64,000 nucleotides of DNA from Planctomycetota bacterium (GTDB lineage Bacteria; Planctomycetota; UBA1135; UBA2386), in NCBI GenBank assembly GCA_020638695.1, contig JACKIB010000006.1, positions 124,001-188,000 of the forward strand. The letters run 5' to 3'. Shown piece by piece: positions 14,921 through 23,883 of this stretch; positions within the stretch are counted from its first letter, which is position 1, and every line of letters starts with the position of its first letter. The notes under the pieces are model-generated. The model made no database searches, was not told the DNA's origin, and saw nothing but the letters and a program-made list of their open reading frames with translations. Position numbers and translations under genes: made by a program.

Positions 14921-17755
14921 GTGCGACCTCGCGGGCGTAGCCTTGCGCTGATCGCCCTGGCGTTGCTCGGTTTCGCCGCGCTCGGAGTGGCCTGGCGCAC
15001 GGCGGTGGCGCCGGTCGAGAGCTGGACCGACATCGCGTACGAGGGCGCGGGTGATCCGGCGGTCGAGGAGCTCGGGAGCAGCGACGGATCCTCGGGCGCC
15101 GACCGACGCACGGTGCCACCGGAAGCGCCGCGCCGTGCGGTGCTCGACTCGGATGCTCCGTCTGCGGCGCCATCCGCGGTGCATCGTGTGGTCGCGGAGG
15201 AGCTGGGCTTCCCGCTGCAGGTGGTGGAGAAGGCCACCGGTGCGCCGCTCGCCGGTGCGAGCGTGCTGTTCTTCGACACGCTCTCCGCGCGACACGCGGC
15301 GTTCCGTCGCGCGCAGAAGCTGTATCAGCGCGATCGCGAGGCGGCATTGCAACGCCATGGCGAGCTCGTCCGGTCGGATGCGCGCGGCGTGGCGATCCTG
15401 CCGCATGGCATTCCTACCCAGGAGGTCGCAGTGCGCCACGGCGCGCTCTACGGCGAAGTCCGCGTCAGCTTGCGCGAAGCGCCGCCCGCTGGCTATCGCG
15501 TCGAGCTCGAGCCGGATCGCAGCATCTTGGTGCAGACCCTCGACGCTGCGGGCAAGCCGATCGATGACGTGGGGCTGGCGGTGCACTTCGGGCTCAGGGA
15601 CCCCAAGAACGGCGGGTTCCGCTGGGTTCTGATCCAGACACCCGATCGCGTGGCCGACCGGCCCGAAGGCATCCACACGCTGGCCCACGTGCAGAGCCGA
15701 GTCGAGTTGCTGAAGCGGCTCAGCGGCGGCCCGGCGCTGGTGCACCTCGGGGTCGCGCTCCCCGGGGCGACCCGCTGCGGGCCGCAGCTCGATGTCGAGG
15801 ATCCGCCTCGCGAGCTGGTCAAGTTGTCGGTGCCTTCGTGGGGTAGCGTCGCGGTTCGGGTGGTGGATGCGGACGGCGCACCGGTGCAGCGCCGGGTGAG
15901 GCTCAGCGCCGACCCCGACTTCCCGGTGGCGAACCTCGATGCGCGTGCGGCCGAGGCGATGCGGCCACACTGGGAACGCCACACCGACTCCCAGGGAGTC
16001 GTGGTCTTCCCGCGCGTCGCCATCGGGCGGCGCTACCGAGTCGCGAGCGTGGGCGCCGACGTCGAGCGGAGCGAATCCGTGGAGATCGACGGGCCGAGCG
16101 AGCCGGGAAGAGCGGTCGAGGTCGAGCTGCGTCGGGCGTTCCGCGCCGCCCGGCTCTCCGGGATCGCCCGCAGCCGCGAGGGGACACTCGTCAACACGCG
16201 AATCCACTACCGAGCAGTGGCGCAACAGGTCGATGCCGTCGCGCGGTACTTGGTGAGCGGCACCGTCGAGACCGACGCATCCGGACGATTCGAGATTCGC
16301 CTGCCTCCCAGCCGGCGCGGGGTCGACGGGAAGGGGCGACCGTTGGCCGCCAACCTGTACCGCGGTCTGCACTTCGAGGTGACCGGAGCCGAACTTCTGC
16401 GCCCGCAGGGTGAGGTGACGCTTCCCGCCGAACTCGCGGTCGGTCCGCACGAACTCGGCGCGATCGAGTTGGCACGGCCAGTGCCCGTGGTGCGCGGGCG
16501 GGTCTTCGTCGAGGATCAACCCGCGCGCCATTTCGATCGCCTGGTGGTGGAAGGTGCGGACCCGCAGCAGCCCCAGCGCTGGCAGCGGATCACCGACTTG
16601 CAGCTCCGCACCCGTCGTGGCGGCGAGTTCGTCGTCCTCGGTGACCCACGCGGCCGCGCGCTGCGCCTGCAGGTGCGGTCTTGGGGGTACTTGCCAGTGC
16701 CGCCGATCCCGTTCACGGCCGGGCAGGAGGACCTCGAGGTGCGGCTGCGCACCGCGGGCATGCTGCGCGCCGCCGTGCTGCACGATCCAGAGGCGGCGCA
16801 GGCGCACTTCGATGTGCGTCTGCGGCCAATTGCGGTGGATCCGGACCTGCTGACTCCGCAGGTCCTGGCGCGCCTGGCCGGCAATGCCCACGCCGGCAGT
16901 TCCGGTAACCGCACGCTGCGCACCGCGTACCTCTGGGCCACGTTGCCGCCTGGGACGTATCGGCTGGAAGTGCGTCTGCTCGGGGATGCCCGACCGATTC
17001 TCCTGCGTGACGGTGTCACACCCCGGTTCGGGGTGCCGCTGTCGGAGGTGGAGCCGGAGATCCTCAACCTGCGTGACGTGCTGCAGAGGGTGTGCGTGCG
17101 CACCCGCGATGCGCGTGGTCGCCCGGTTCGGGCGCTCGTCGTACCGCTGCAGCACGGCGTGGTGGAAGGGATCGAGGCGATTCCGACCGGACGGGATGGT
17201 GCCGTGCTGCACACCGCGCGTCGCGGCGTGGACGTGAAGGTGATCGCGCGGGGCTACCGGACCCAGGTGCTCACCGGTGTGGTCGGGGTGCGTGACGTGA
17301 CCATGGAGCCGGGGATTCCGGTGGTCGTGACCCTCCCGGGCATGCGCTTGCCGCGGGGCACCCGCGTGGCGGTCAAGTTGATCCGACATCAGTACCGACC
17401 TGCCGAGAGCTACACGTTCCGCGTGCGCGACTCGAGCCGACCGCGGGCCGGTGCGCGGCCGCTCGCCGACTTGCTCGGGGAGCGCGGGGTGACGCTTCGC
17501 TACCGCGGACGGCGGCAGTGGAAGGGCACACTGGCAGAGCCCGGCACGTTCCGCCTGGTCGTCCTGCTGCTCGGGCGTGGGGGCACCTCGGTGCGAGTCA
17601 CCGGCGTGCAGCCGCAAGTCATCGAATTGACGGAGCGTGCGGAGGTGCAGCCGTTCACGGTGACCATCAAGCGGGGCCACGTCGAACGCGGGGTGCGAGA
17701 GCTCCAGGCGAAGATCGACAAGCTGCCGGCGAAGTCCGCCAAGCGTCCTGGCTGA
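14921..17755 (+). CDS. Membrane-anchored carboxypeptidase-regulatory-like multidomain protein
   Basis: 944 residues from a GTG start. One N-terminal hydrophobic helix (about 8-26, ALIALALLGFAALGVAW) is the only membrane segment. The rest is extracytoplasmic, with several Ig/transthyretin-like beta domains. Examples are QVVEKATGAPLAGASVLFF, VQTLDAAGKPIDDVGLAVHF, VRVVDADGAPVQRRVRLSAD and CVRTRDARGRPVRALVVPL, each with the CarboxypepD_reg pattern of small polar turn plus G-x-P. There are no catalytic motifs. It resembles the external part of the sigma-factor fusion at 58643. The gene is bracketed by two inverted family B elements, so it may have moved as a unit. The function is unknown; surface structure or sensing is possible. 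Confidence 0.7.
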   Translation: MRPRGRSLALIALALLGFAALGVAWRTAVAPVESWTDIAYEGAGDPAVEELGSSDGSSGADRRTVPPEAPRRAVLDSDAPSAAPSAVHRVVAEELGFPLQVVEKATGAPLAGASVLFFDTLSARHAAFRRAQKLYQRDREAALQRHGELVRSDARGVAILPHGIPTQEVAVRHGALYGEVRVSLREAPPAGYRVELEPDRSILVQTLDAAGKPIDDVGLAVHFGLRDPKNGGFRWVLIQTPDRVADRPEGIHTLAHVQSRVELLKRLSGGPALVHLGVALPGATRCGPQLDVEDPPRELVKLSVPSWGSVAVRVVDADGAPVQRRVRLSADPDFPVANLDARAAEAMRPHWERHTDSQGVVVFPRVAIGRRYRVASVGADVERSESVEIDGPSEPGRAVEVELRRAFRAARLSGIARSREGTLVNTRIHYRAVAQQVDAVARYLVSGTVETDASGRFEIRLPPSRRGVDGKGRPLAANLYRGLHFEVTGAELLRPQGEVTLPAELAVGPHELGAIELARPVPVVRGRVFVEDQPARHFDRLVVEGADPQQPQRWQRITDLQLRTRRGGEFVVLGDPRGRALRLQVRSWGYLPVPPIPFTAGQEDLEVRLRTAGMLRAAVLHDPEAAQAHFDVRLRPIAVDPDLLTPQVLARLAGNAHAGSSGNRTLRTAYLWATLPPGTYRLEVRLLGDARPILLRDGVTPRFGVPLSEVEPEILNLRDVLQRVCVRTRDARGRPVRALVVPLQHGVVEGIEAIPTGRDGAVLHTARRGVDVKVIARGYRTQVLTGVVGVRDVTMEPGIPVVVTLPGMRLPRGTRVAVKLIRHQYRPAESYTFRVRDSSRPRAGARPLADLLGERGVTLRYRGRRQWKGTLAEPGTFRLVVLLLGRGGTSVRVTGVQPQVIELTERAEVQPFTVTIKRGHVERGVRELQAKIDKLPAKSAKRPG

Positions 17756-17770
17756 TCGGGACATGTGAAG

Positions 17771-17810
17771 AACTTCGGACACGCCCCACTAGTGGGGTGT
17801 GTCCGAAGTT
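17771..17810. repeat. 40-bp palindrome made of two abutting family B ends
   Basis: A lone right end of family B (17771-17792) meets the left end of copy 2 (17789-17810) at a shared central CTAG, giving a near-perfect palindrome with one mismatched pair. It lies 15 bases after the stop of the 944-residue gene and could fold into a strong terminator-like hairpin. Confidence 0.85.
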
Positions 17811-17957
17811 CGTTGCATAAGTCGTCGAGTCATGCGGTTCGCTCGCAAGGAGCTGCGACGACACGGCTTGTTGGTGGACAAGCTGAGGAGCTGCGACGCC
17901 GCGAGCGGGCCGTAGGGCCGGCGACTTATGTGACCAACTTCGGACACGCCCCACTAG
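17789..17957 (-). repeat. Element family B, copy 2 (inverted, 169 bp)
   Basis: Reverse-oriented near-identical copy of the element at 14622-14790, bounded by CTAG at both ends (17789-17792 and 17954-17957). The downstream glycosidase gene starts 10 bases after it, so any promoter for that gene must be inside or beyond the element. Confidence 0.92.
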
Positions 17958-17966
17958 CATGCGCGG

Positions 17967-19163
17967 ATGAACGAGTTCGGCGTCACCCTCGACAACCTGC
18001 GCGGCACCAACTACCTGTTCAACTCCGGTGCCATGGTGCAGGCCGACTTCGCGTTGTTGTCGCACCAGAGCGACGCGGGGCCGCGAAACGGCACCTACGA
18101 CTTCACCAACATCGACAGCGAGCTGGCGATGCTCGCCCGTTCGGGCTTCAACAACCTGCGCATTTGGCCGCCGTTCTTCGGCTGGATCATCGACAAGGCG
18201 CAGTACCGCGCGCACCTGCGCGAGTTCCTGGCGGCGTGCCGACGCCACCGTTTGACGTTGACCTGGGCGCTGTGGAATGCGGTTGGCAACGGGGTCTTGT
18301 GGCAGACCCACGATCTGGCGTCGCTGATCGGGGGTGCCGTCGGTGACACCACCAACGACGGCCTGTACGACACCTTGACCCGCTTGACCGAGCTGTTCCA
18401 GTCGCAGAACAGCCGCTGGGTCCCGGCGGGCAAGCCGGGCTACTCGACGGGCTATCCGGCGCCAGGCAACGGGTTGTTGCGGCAGAGCGGGGACCCCCGA
18501 AGCTGGCGCGACGCGAGCTACATCCAGCGGGTCGAGGAGTATCTGCGCGACGTGTTGGAGATCCTCAAGTCGGCGGATGGGCAGGCGACACTGTTCGAGA
18601 TCGACGTCGCGAACGAGTTCGATGGAGTGGGCATCCCGCTGGGAAACACGCTCGATTTCGTCGCCTGGAACCTCGACATCATCCGACAGGAGCTGCCGAA
18701 CGCCCCGGTGACGGTCGGGTGGGCGGAGCACCGCGCGGTGCCGTATTCCGGGTACTTCGCCGAGATGCAGCAGCGCGGCATCGCGCTCAGCTGCCACTCG
18801 TTCCACATCTACGTCGACGAACCGCACCAGTACGTCGAGCGCATCCTGCCGCTGCTCGAATGGGCGGATCCGCATCCGATCCGACTGAAGGCGACCGAGT
18901 TCTACCGCACCGACACTGCGGAGTGGGGGCGGCTCGACACCGGGTTGGAGTTCTTCGCCGAGCACCGCGTGCCGACGATCATGTGGGGATTCATCAATTC
19001 GAACCTGTACGACGACCCCAACAAGACAGGCAGCCAGAACAACCAGTACCTGGATGGCGTGGTCGAGGCGACGGAACTCGGGTACGGGCGGGAGTACGAG
19101 TTCTCGGTTCGCAACCGACCGGACTACGAAGCCGTGCTGCGCTACAATGGCGTCGCACCGTAG
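17967..19163 (+). CDS. Glycoside hydrolase-like protein, (beta/alpha)8 clan GH-A type
   Basis: 398 residues with no signal peptide. Features of a GH5-like TIM-barrel glycosidase are an early FNNLRIWPPFFGW strand, EIDVANEFDG with a candidate acid/base Glu217 after Asn216, HSFHIYV near 278-284, and LKATEFYRTD with candidate nucleophile Glu311 at the end of strand seven. LTWALWNAVG around 98-107 matches the beta-3 region. The family cannot be named from sight. Lack of a secretion signal may mean a cytoplasmic enzyme or a lost 5' end: element B copy 2 ends only 10 bases upstream, and an insertion that removed a signal peptide is possible. The next gene is convergent. Confidence 0.7.
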   Translation: MNEFGVTLDNLRGTNYLFNSGAMVQADFALLSHQSDAGPRNGTYDFTNIDSELAMLARSGFNNLRIWPPFFGWIIDKAQYRAHLREFLAACRRHRLTLTWALWNAVGNGVLWQTHDLASLIGGAVGDTTNDGLYDTLTRLTELFQSQNSRWVPAGKPGYSTGYPAPGNGLLRQSGDPRSWRDASYIQRVEEYLRDVLEILKSADGQATLFEIDVANEFDGVGIPLGNTLDFVAWNLDIIRQELPNAPVTVGWAEHRAVPYSGYFAEMQQRGIALSCHSFHIYVDEPHQYVERILPLLEWADPHPIRLKATEFYRTDTAEWGRLDTGLEFFAEHRVPTIMWGFINSNLYDDPNKTGSQNNQYLDGVVEATELGYGREYEFSVRNRPDYEAVLRYNGVAP

Positions 19164-19221
19164 TCGGGTCGCAGAGCAGCGGCGTCGCGGATTCGTCGCG
19201 TGGCGCGGTAGTCGCGCCTGA

Positions 19222-19869
19222 TCAGCGAGACCTGGCCGGCTTGCCGCGGGCGGGGGCCTTCTTGCCGGGAGCCGGCTTATTGCGCACGGTTTTCGCGGCG
19301 GGCTTGGCGGCCGTCTTCTTGGATGCGGTGGGCTTCTTCTTGCTGGTTCCCTTCTTCTTCACGGCGGCCGGCTTGGCTTCCGCTGCTGCCGATCGACCTC
19401 CCGCCTGCTTGCGCGCGGAGGCAGGTAGGTTGGACTCGTACATCGCGATCAAGTCCTCGATCTTGACTCGCCGGAACAGCTCGGCAACCACGTCCAAGGG
19501 GATGTCTTCGAGCTTCTTCACGCGGATGCAGCTCTTTCCCATGTCGAGCCGCTTGCCGGCCTTCTGCCACGCCGCCGCGAACCAGGCCGTCAGCTGCGGA
19601 TCGCAGTACATGCAGAACAAGTAGAGCCCGATGTGGTTCTTCTGCGACGCGATCGATGCGAACGGCAACGGCCGGCGCGGATCGCAGTGGTAACCCGCCG
19701 GGTAGTGGGCATGTCCGACGGAATAGGCGATCATCCCGTACTCGATGCCCTCGACGATCCGCTTGTCGATGTGCTTCAGGATGACTTTGCGGACCTGCTC
19801 GATCGCATGGCGGCGGTCGTCCGGGAGCTGCGCGAGGTAGTCGTCGACGGTGGCTGCCTTGATCTGCAT
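19222..19869 (-). CDS. DUF1801 (YdhG-like) protein with histone-like basic tail
   Basis: About 215 residues. The N-terminal 140 residues are a DUF1801/YdhG-type domain: VDDYLAQLPDDRRHAIEQVR, then IEYGMIAYSVG, SQKNHIGLYLF and a conserved GKSCIRVKKLEDIP. From about residue 147 the chain turns into Lys/Ala/Pro repeats (KKKGTSKKKPTASKK, KTAAKPAAKTV), similar to histone H1-like tails of bacterial nucleoid proteins. ATG 19869 precedes the conserved start of the domain; the open frame upstream is not conserved in character. DNA or RNA binding by the tail is inferred from composition; the domain function is unknown. Confidence 0.8.
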   Translation of the reverse strand: MQIKAATVDDYLAQLPDDRRHAIEQVRKVILKHIDKRIVEGIEYGMIAYSVGHAHYPAGYHCDPRRPLPFASIASQKNHIGLYLFCMYCDPQLTAWFAAAWQKAGKRLDMGKSCIRVKKLEDIPLDVVAELFRRVKIEDLIAMYESNLPASARKQAGGRSAAAEAKPAAVKKKGTSKKKPTASKKTAAKPAAKTVRNKPAPGKKAPARGKPARSR

Positions 19870-19936
19870 GGCATGAGTATAGCCCGGCACCCGACCTGTC
19901 GATCCGCGCCGCCGATTCTGCTCCAATCGCCGCGCC

Positions 19937-21643
19937 GTGACCCTCCGCGCCCTGCTGCTGCCCGTGCTGCTGATCTCGGCGGCGAGCGTTCTGCCGTTTC
20001 TACCGGTCTTGGACGCGGGGTTCGTCAACTGGGACGACGACCAGAACTTCGTCACCAACGAGCACTACCGAGGCCTGTCGCTCGAGCATCTGCGGTGGAT
20101 GTTCACCACGCTGCACTACGGTGGCTACCACCCGCTGTCCTGGTTGTCGGTGGCGCTGGACCACGCGGTGTGGGGCATGGATCCGCGCGGCTACCACCTG
20201 ACGAACCTGCTGTTGCACGCGGCGAACACGTTGCTGCTGTTCGGACTGCTGTGCGAATTGGCGCGCACCGCCGCGCATCGCCTTGCCGGTCACGTGGTCC
20301 CTGCCGCCACCGGAGCCGCGCTGCTGTTCGCCGTTCATCCACTGCGGGTGGAGACCGTCGCCTGGATCACCGAGCGTCGTGCGCTGCTGGCTTGCGGGTT
20401 CCTGCTGGGGACCGTTTGGTGCTACCTGCGTGCGCATCGCCTCGGCGCGCGGCGTGCCTGGGTGCTGCAGGGCATGGCGGTGCTCGCTTACGCCGGGTCG
20501 CTGCTGTCGAAGGGGATGGCGGTCACGTTGCCGGTCCTGCTGCTGCTGCTCGACGCCTACCCGCTGCACCGCTTGCGGCGCTGGTCGGACTTGCTGCCCC
20601 GGACGATCGAGAAGCTGCCCTACTTCGCGCTCGCGGCGGGAGTCGGGTACCTCGCCCGGCTGGCACAACAGGAAGGCGATGCGGTGCGCAGCCTCGCAGA
20701 GCACGGGCCGCTCGGACGAATCGCCCAAGCGGCGTACGCGCTGTGCTTCTACCTGCTGCGGACCGTGTGGCCCGCGGATCTGTGTGCGCTGCACCCACTC
20801 GAGCGCGCGCTGAATGCGACCGAGCCACGCTTCTTGCTGGCGTTCGGTGGGGTGCTCGCGATCACCGCGGCGGCGCTGTGGCTGCGTCGCCGCGTGCCCG
20901 TCGTGCTCGCGGGATGGTCGTCCTACGTATTGATCCTCCTGCCGGTGTCCGGGGTGGTGCAGAGTGGGCCGCAGTTGGTCGCCGAGCGCTACGCGTACCT
21001 TGCTTCGCTTCCGCTCGCTGCGCTGACTGCGGCCGCGTTGTCACGCGCCCCTCGGCGCGTGTGGCTCCCGTTGGTGGCGGCGGTCGCCGTGCTGTTCGGA
21101 GTGCTGAGCTACCGGCAGTGCGGGGTGTGGCACGACTCGGTCCGGTTGTGGACGCGGGTCGTCGCGGTGCATCCGGACGGCATTCAAGGCCAGTTCAACC
21201 TCGCCAATGCGCTGCGCCTGGAAAGCCGACACGACGCTGCGGCGCGCCACTACGCCAAGGTCACCGAATTCGTGCCGCGCCACGGCGCTGCGTGGTACTA
21301 CCTCGGCCTCTCGTTGCTGCAGCAGAAGCGGAACGCTGACGCCGCGGCCGCGCTGCGGCGCGCACACGACCTCGCGGCGGACGGCTACTGGGTGGTGCGC
21401 CCACGCTCGGTGGAGGTCCGCTACTGCCTGGGACTCGCTCACCATCTCGCCGGCCAGGACGGCGACGCAGTCGAACACCTGCAGGTAGCACGGCGCCTCG
21501 ATCCGTCGTTTGCGCCCACCTACACGGTGCTCGGCTCGGCGCTGCGTCGATTGGGGCGGGGACTCGAGGCCGAGCAGGTGTTGCGTGCCGGTCGAGCGAT
21601 CGCGCCGCCGAACGGGCAGCCGCATGACGGGCGGGTGCCGTGA
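19937..21643 (+). CDS. Membrane GT-C-like glycosyltransferase with C-terminal TPR repeats
   Basis: 568 residues from GTG 19937. The first 400 residues contain about ten hydrophobic helices. The first external loop holds GFVNWDDDQNF (29-38), an acidic motif typical of GT-C (PMT/TMTC/ArnT-like) enzymes, followed by YHPLSWLSVALDHAVWGMD and HLTNLLLHAANTLLLF. These blocks are shared with eukaryotic TMTC O-mannosyltransferases and many planctomycete TPR proteins. Residues about 415-560 form tetratricopeptide-type helices (QFNLANALRLESRHDAAARHYAKV). A polyprenyl-phosphate sugar donor and a periplasmic acceptor protein are expected for such enzymes but are not shown. It overlaps the start of the FAD oxidoreductase gene by a base. 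Confidence 0.8.
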   Translation: MTLRALLLPVLLISAASVLPFLPVLDAGFVNWDDDQNFVTNEHYRGLSLEHLRWMFTTLHYGGYHPLSWLSVALDHAVWGMDPRGYHLTNLLLHAANTLLLFGLLCELARTAAHRLAGHVVPAATGAALLFAVHPLRVETVAWITERRALLACGFLLGTVWCYLRAHRLGARRAWVLQGMAVLAYAGSLLSKGMAVTLPVLLLLLDAYPLHRLRRWSDLLPRTIEKLPYFALAAGVGYLARLAQQEGDAVRSLAEHGPLGRIAQAAYALCFYLLRTVWPADLCALHPLERALNATEPRFLLAFGGVLAITAAALWLRRRVPVVLAGWSSYVLILLPVSGVVQSGPQLVAERYAYLASLPLAALTAAALSRAPRRVWLPLVAAVAVLFGVLSYRQCGVWHDSVRLWTRVVAVHPDGIQGQFNLANALRLESRHDAAARHYAKVTEFVPRHGAAWYYLGLSLLQQKRNADAAAALRRAHDLAADGYWVVRPRSVEVRYCLGLAHHLAGQDGDAVEHLQVARRLDPSFAPTYTVLGSALRRLGRGLEAEQVLRAGRAIAPPNGQPHDGRVP

Positions 21644-22764
21644 TGGCCGCCCAATTCGATGCAGCGGTCGTAGGGGGTGGCGTGTACGGCTGCGTGTTGG
21701 CACTGCACCTGCGCCGCGCCGGGCGCAGCGTGGTGTTGTTCGAACAGGCGAATGCGCTGGCCAGCCGCGCTTCGTTCGCCAACCAAGCGCGGGTGCACAA
21801 CGGCTACCACTACCCGCGCAGCTTCCTCACGGCGCTGCGCTCCCGGGTCAACTACCCGCGGTTCCTCGCCGAGTATGCGGATTGCATCGCCGCGGCGGTG
21901 CCGATGCACTACGCGATCGCGCGGCGCGGCTCGTCCGTGTCCGCAGATCAATTCGTGCGCTTCTGCGCGCGGATCGGCGCCGAATTGTGGCCCGCGGACG
22001 ATTCGATCGAGCAGCAGTTGGACCGGGACATGGTCGAGGCGGTGTTCGCGGTGCGGGAAAGCGTGTTCGATGCCGAACGGCTGGCTGCACGGCTCACCCG
22101 CGACTTGGCGCACGCGGGCGTGGAGGTGCGGCTCGGAACGCGGGTCGAAGCGGTCGAGCGCCTGGCCGAGGCCTCGGATCCGGTCGAGTTGCGGGTGCGC
22201 GCCGGCGACGCGGTCGAGCGATCCCGTGCTCGCGTGGTGCTCGGTTGCACCTATGCGCGCACCAACCAATTGTTGGTCGGCTCGGGCCTGCCACCGTTGC
22301 CGCTCAAGCACGAGCTCGCCGAGTTGGTCCTGTTGCGCCCGCCGGAGCCGCTGTGCGCCTTCGGGCTGACGGTCATGTGCGGACCGTTCTTCTCGTTGCT
22401 GCCGTTCCCGCCACGGCGTGCCCACACGCTCAGCCACGTGCGCTACACACCGCACCACGAATGGGTCGAGCCGGCACAACGGGTGGCGGATCCCTACCTC
22501 CGACTGCAGCGCGGCACGCCGCCGAGTCGCGCCGTGCAGATGCTGCAGGATGCCCGCCGCTACCTGCCGGCGATCGCCGGCAGCGAGGTCGTGGGTTCGC
22601 TGTTCGAGATCAAGACCGTGCTGCCGGAGAGCGAAGTCGACGACAGCCGTCCGATCCTGCTGCGCCGCTCGCCGGAGTTGCCGCAGCTGATCACCGTGAT
22701 GGGCTCCAAGATCGACAACGTGTACGACCTGCTGGAGCCGCTCGATGCGCTGTTGGCCAACTGA
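21643..22764 (+). CDS. FAD-dependent oxidoreductase (DAO family)
   Basis: 373 residues. The N-terminal dinucleotide fold AAVVGGGVYGCVLALHLRRAG and an acidic strand end (VVLFEQA) are clear. The block ANQARVHNGYHYPRS marks the DAO/glycine-oxidase-like group found in surface-polysaccharide clusters. The C-terminal part includes VVGSLFEIKTVLPESEVDDSRP and a final VMGSKIDNVYDLLE. ATG 21643 overlaps the stop of the upstream gene (TGATG), with GTG 21640 as an alternative. It is probably translated together with its neighbours and oxidises an amino sugar, amino acid or similar intermediate of the sugar cassette; the substrate is unknown. Confidence 0.82.
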   Translation: MAAQFDAAVVGGGVYGCVLALHLRRAGRSVVLFEQANALASRASFANQARVHNGYHYPRSFLTALRSRVNYPRFLAEYADCIAAAVPMHYAIARRGSSVSADQFVRFCARIGAELWPADDSIEQQLDRDMVEAVFAVRESVFDAERLAARLTRDLAHAGVEVRLGTRVEAVERLAEASDPVELRVRAGDAVERSRARVVLGCTYARTNQLLVGSGLPPLPLKHELAELVLLRPPEPLCAFGLTVMCGPFFSLLPFPPRRAHTLSHVRYTPHHEWVEPAQRVADPYLRLQRGTPPSRAVQMLQDARRYLPAIAGSEVVGSLFEIKTVLPESEVDDSRPILLRRSPELPQLITVMGSKIDNVYDLLEPLDALLAN

Positions 22765-22860
22765 ACCGCGCAGCGAGTGCTTCCCTCGGACCGTCGGGCG
22801 GTCGAGAATCCGTCGCGTGTGCCGCAGCCGCAGATCTGACCGAGTGATGCCTGTCGGGGG

Positions 22861-23862
22861 ATGGAGGTGACTCTGCTCGATGTCTTCGTCTCGGTGGTGG
22901 TGCCGCTGCGCGACGACCGCGACATAGTGGTGTCGTTCGTCGACGAGCTGGTCGGGGTGCTGCGGGGCAGTGTTTCCCACTACGAGGTGATCCTGGTCGA
23001 TCAGGGGTCGACCGACGACACGGTCGATGCGGTCCGCGGCCTGCTGGAGCGGCTCGACCACCTGCGGCTGCTGCGCCTCACCCGCCCGTTCGGCGCCGAG
23101 ACCGCGATCCTGGCCGGGCTGGAGACGGTGATCGGTGACTTCGTGGTGGTGATGATGCCCGACACCGACCCACCCCAACTGGTGCCGGAGCTGGTCGCCA
23201 CTGCGCGCGCCGGGCACGACATCGTGTCGGGGGTGCGCGCCGACGCCGCGCGCGACCCGTTGTACATGCGCGTCTTGGGGCCGGCTTTCTACGCCTACTG
23301 CAATCGGGTGCTGAAGCTCGCCCTGCCGCCGCACACCACCGAGTTGCGGCTGCTCAGCCGCCAGGTGGTGAACGCGGTGATCCGATCCCGCGACATGATG
23401 CGCTTCATGCGCATGTACAGCGCCTACGTCGGCTACCCGAGCACCGTGGTCAGCTACCGGCCGCACAGTCGCCGGGGCCGCCCGCGCCGCCGGTCGTTCG
23501 GCGAAATCATGCAGCGCTCGATCGGCATCATCGTCGCCAACAGCACCCACCCGCTCCGGGTGATCAGTGTGCTCGGGGTGTTGATCAGCGGGGCGAATGC
23601 ACTGTACGCCGGCTACGTGCTGTTGACCTACTTGCTGGCGCGTGACGTGGCGCCGGGCTGGGCCACGCTGTCGCTGCAGGCTTCGGTGATGTTCCTGTTC
23701 TTGTTCCTCACCCAGGCGATCCTGTGTGAGTACATCGGTCGGCTGCTGCAGGAGGGCAGCCGGGTGCCCGACTTCCACGTGCTGGAGGAGCGCCACAGCG
23801 CGGTCCTGCTCGACGAGGACCGCCGCAAGAACGTGGTCGGCGGCGAGGACGGCCGGCCGTGA
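22861..23862 (+). CDS. GtrB/DPM1-like membrane glycosyltransferase family 2
   Basis: 333 residues. A GT2 domain opens with VSVVVPLRDDRDIVVSFVDEL and has the nucleotide-binding DxD at MMPDTDPPQ (Asp101, Asp103). Two membrane helices follow (about 233-259 and 268-291), with CEYIGRLLQEG after them, the standard plan of bactoprenol glycosyltransferases (GtrB, ArnC, DPM-like). It should load a sugar on a polyprenyl phosphate at the inner face of the membrane, which would supply a donor for the GT-C enzyme at 19937. One unusual point is that the usual QxxRW-type motif is replaced here by THTTELRLLSRQVV-like sequence. Confidence 0.85.
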   Translation: MEVTLLDVFVSVVVPLRDDRDIVVSFVDELVGVLRGSVSHYEVILVDQGSTDDTVDAVRGLLERLDHLRLLRLTRPFGAETAILAGLETVIGDFVVVMMPDTDPPQLVPELVATARAGHDIVSGVRADAARDPLYMRVLGPAFYAYCNRVLKLALPPHTTELRLLSRQVVNAVIRSRDMMRFMRMYSAYVGYPSTVVSYRPHSRRGRPRRRSFGEIMQRSIGIIVANSTHPLRVISVLGVLISGANALYAGYVLLTYLLARDVAPGWATLSLQASVMFLFLFLTQAILCEYIGRLLQEGSRVPDFHVLEERHSAVLLDEDRRKNVVGGEDGRP

Positions 23863-23883
23863 TCGCTCGCTGCCTGGTGGGGT

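Noticed and set aside
14693..17782. 1029-codon open frame on the minus strand
   Set aside because: Antisense to the 944-residue gene, with arginine-, histidine- and glutamine-rich low-complexity content and no domain. High GC leaves such frames open by chance.
14622..17957. Family B repeats as a CRISPR array or tRNA-like structures
   Set aside because: Only two full copies, in opposite orientation, with no regular spacing or spacers and no cloverleaf fold.
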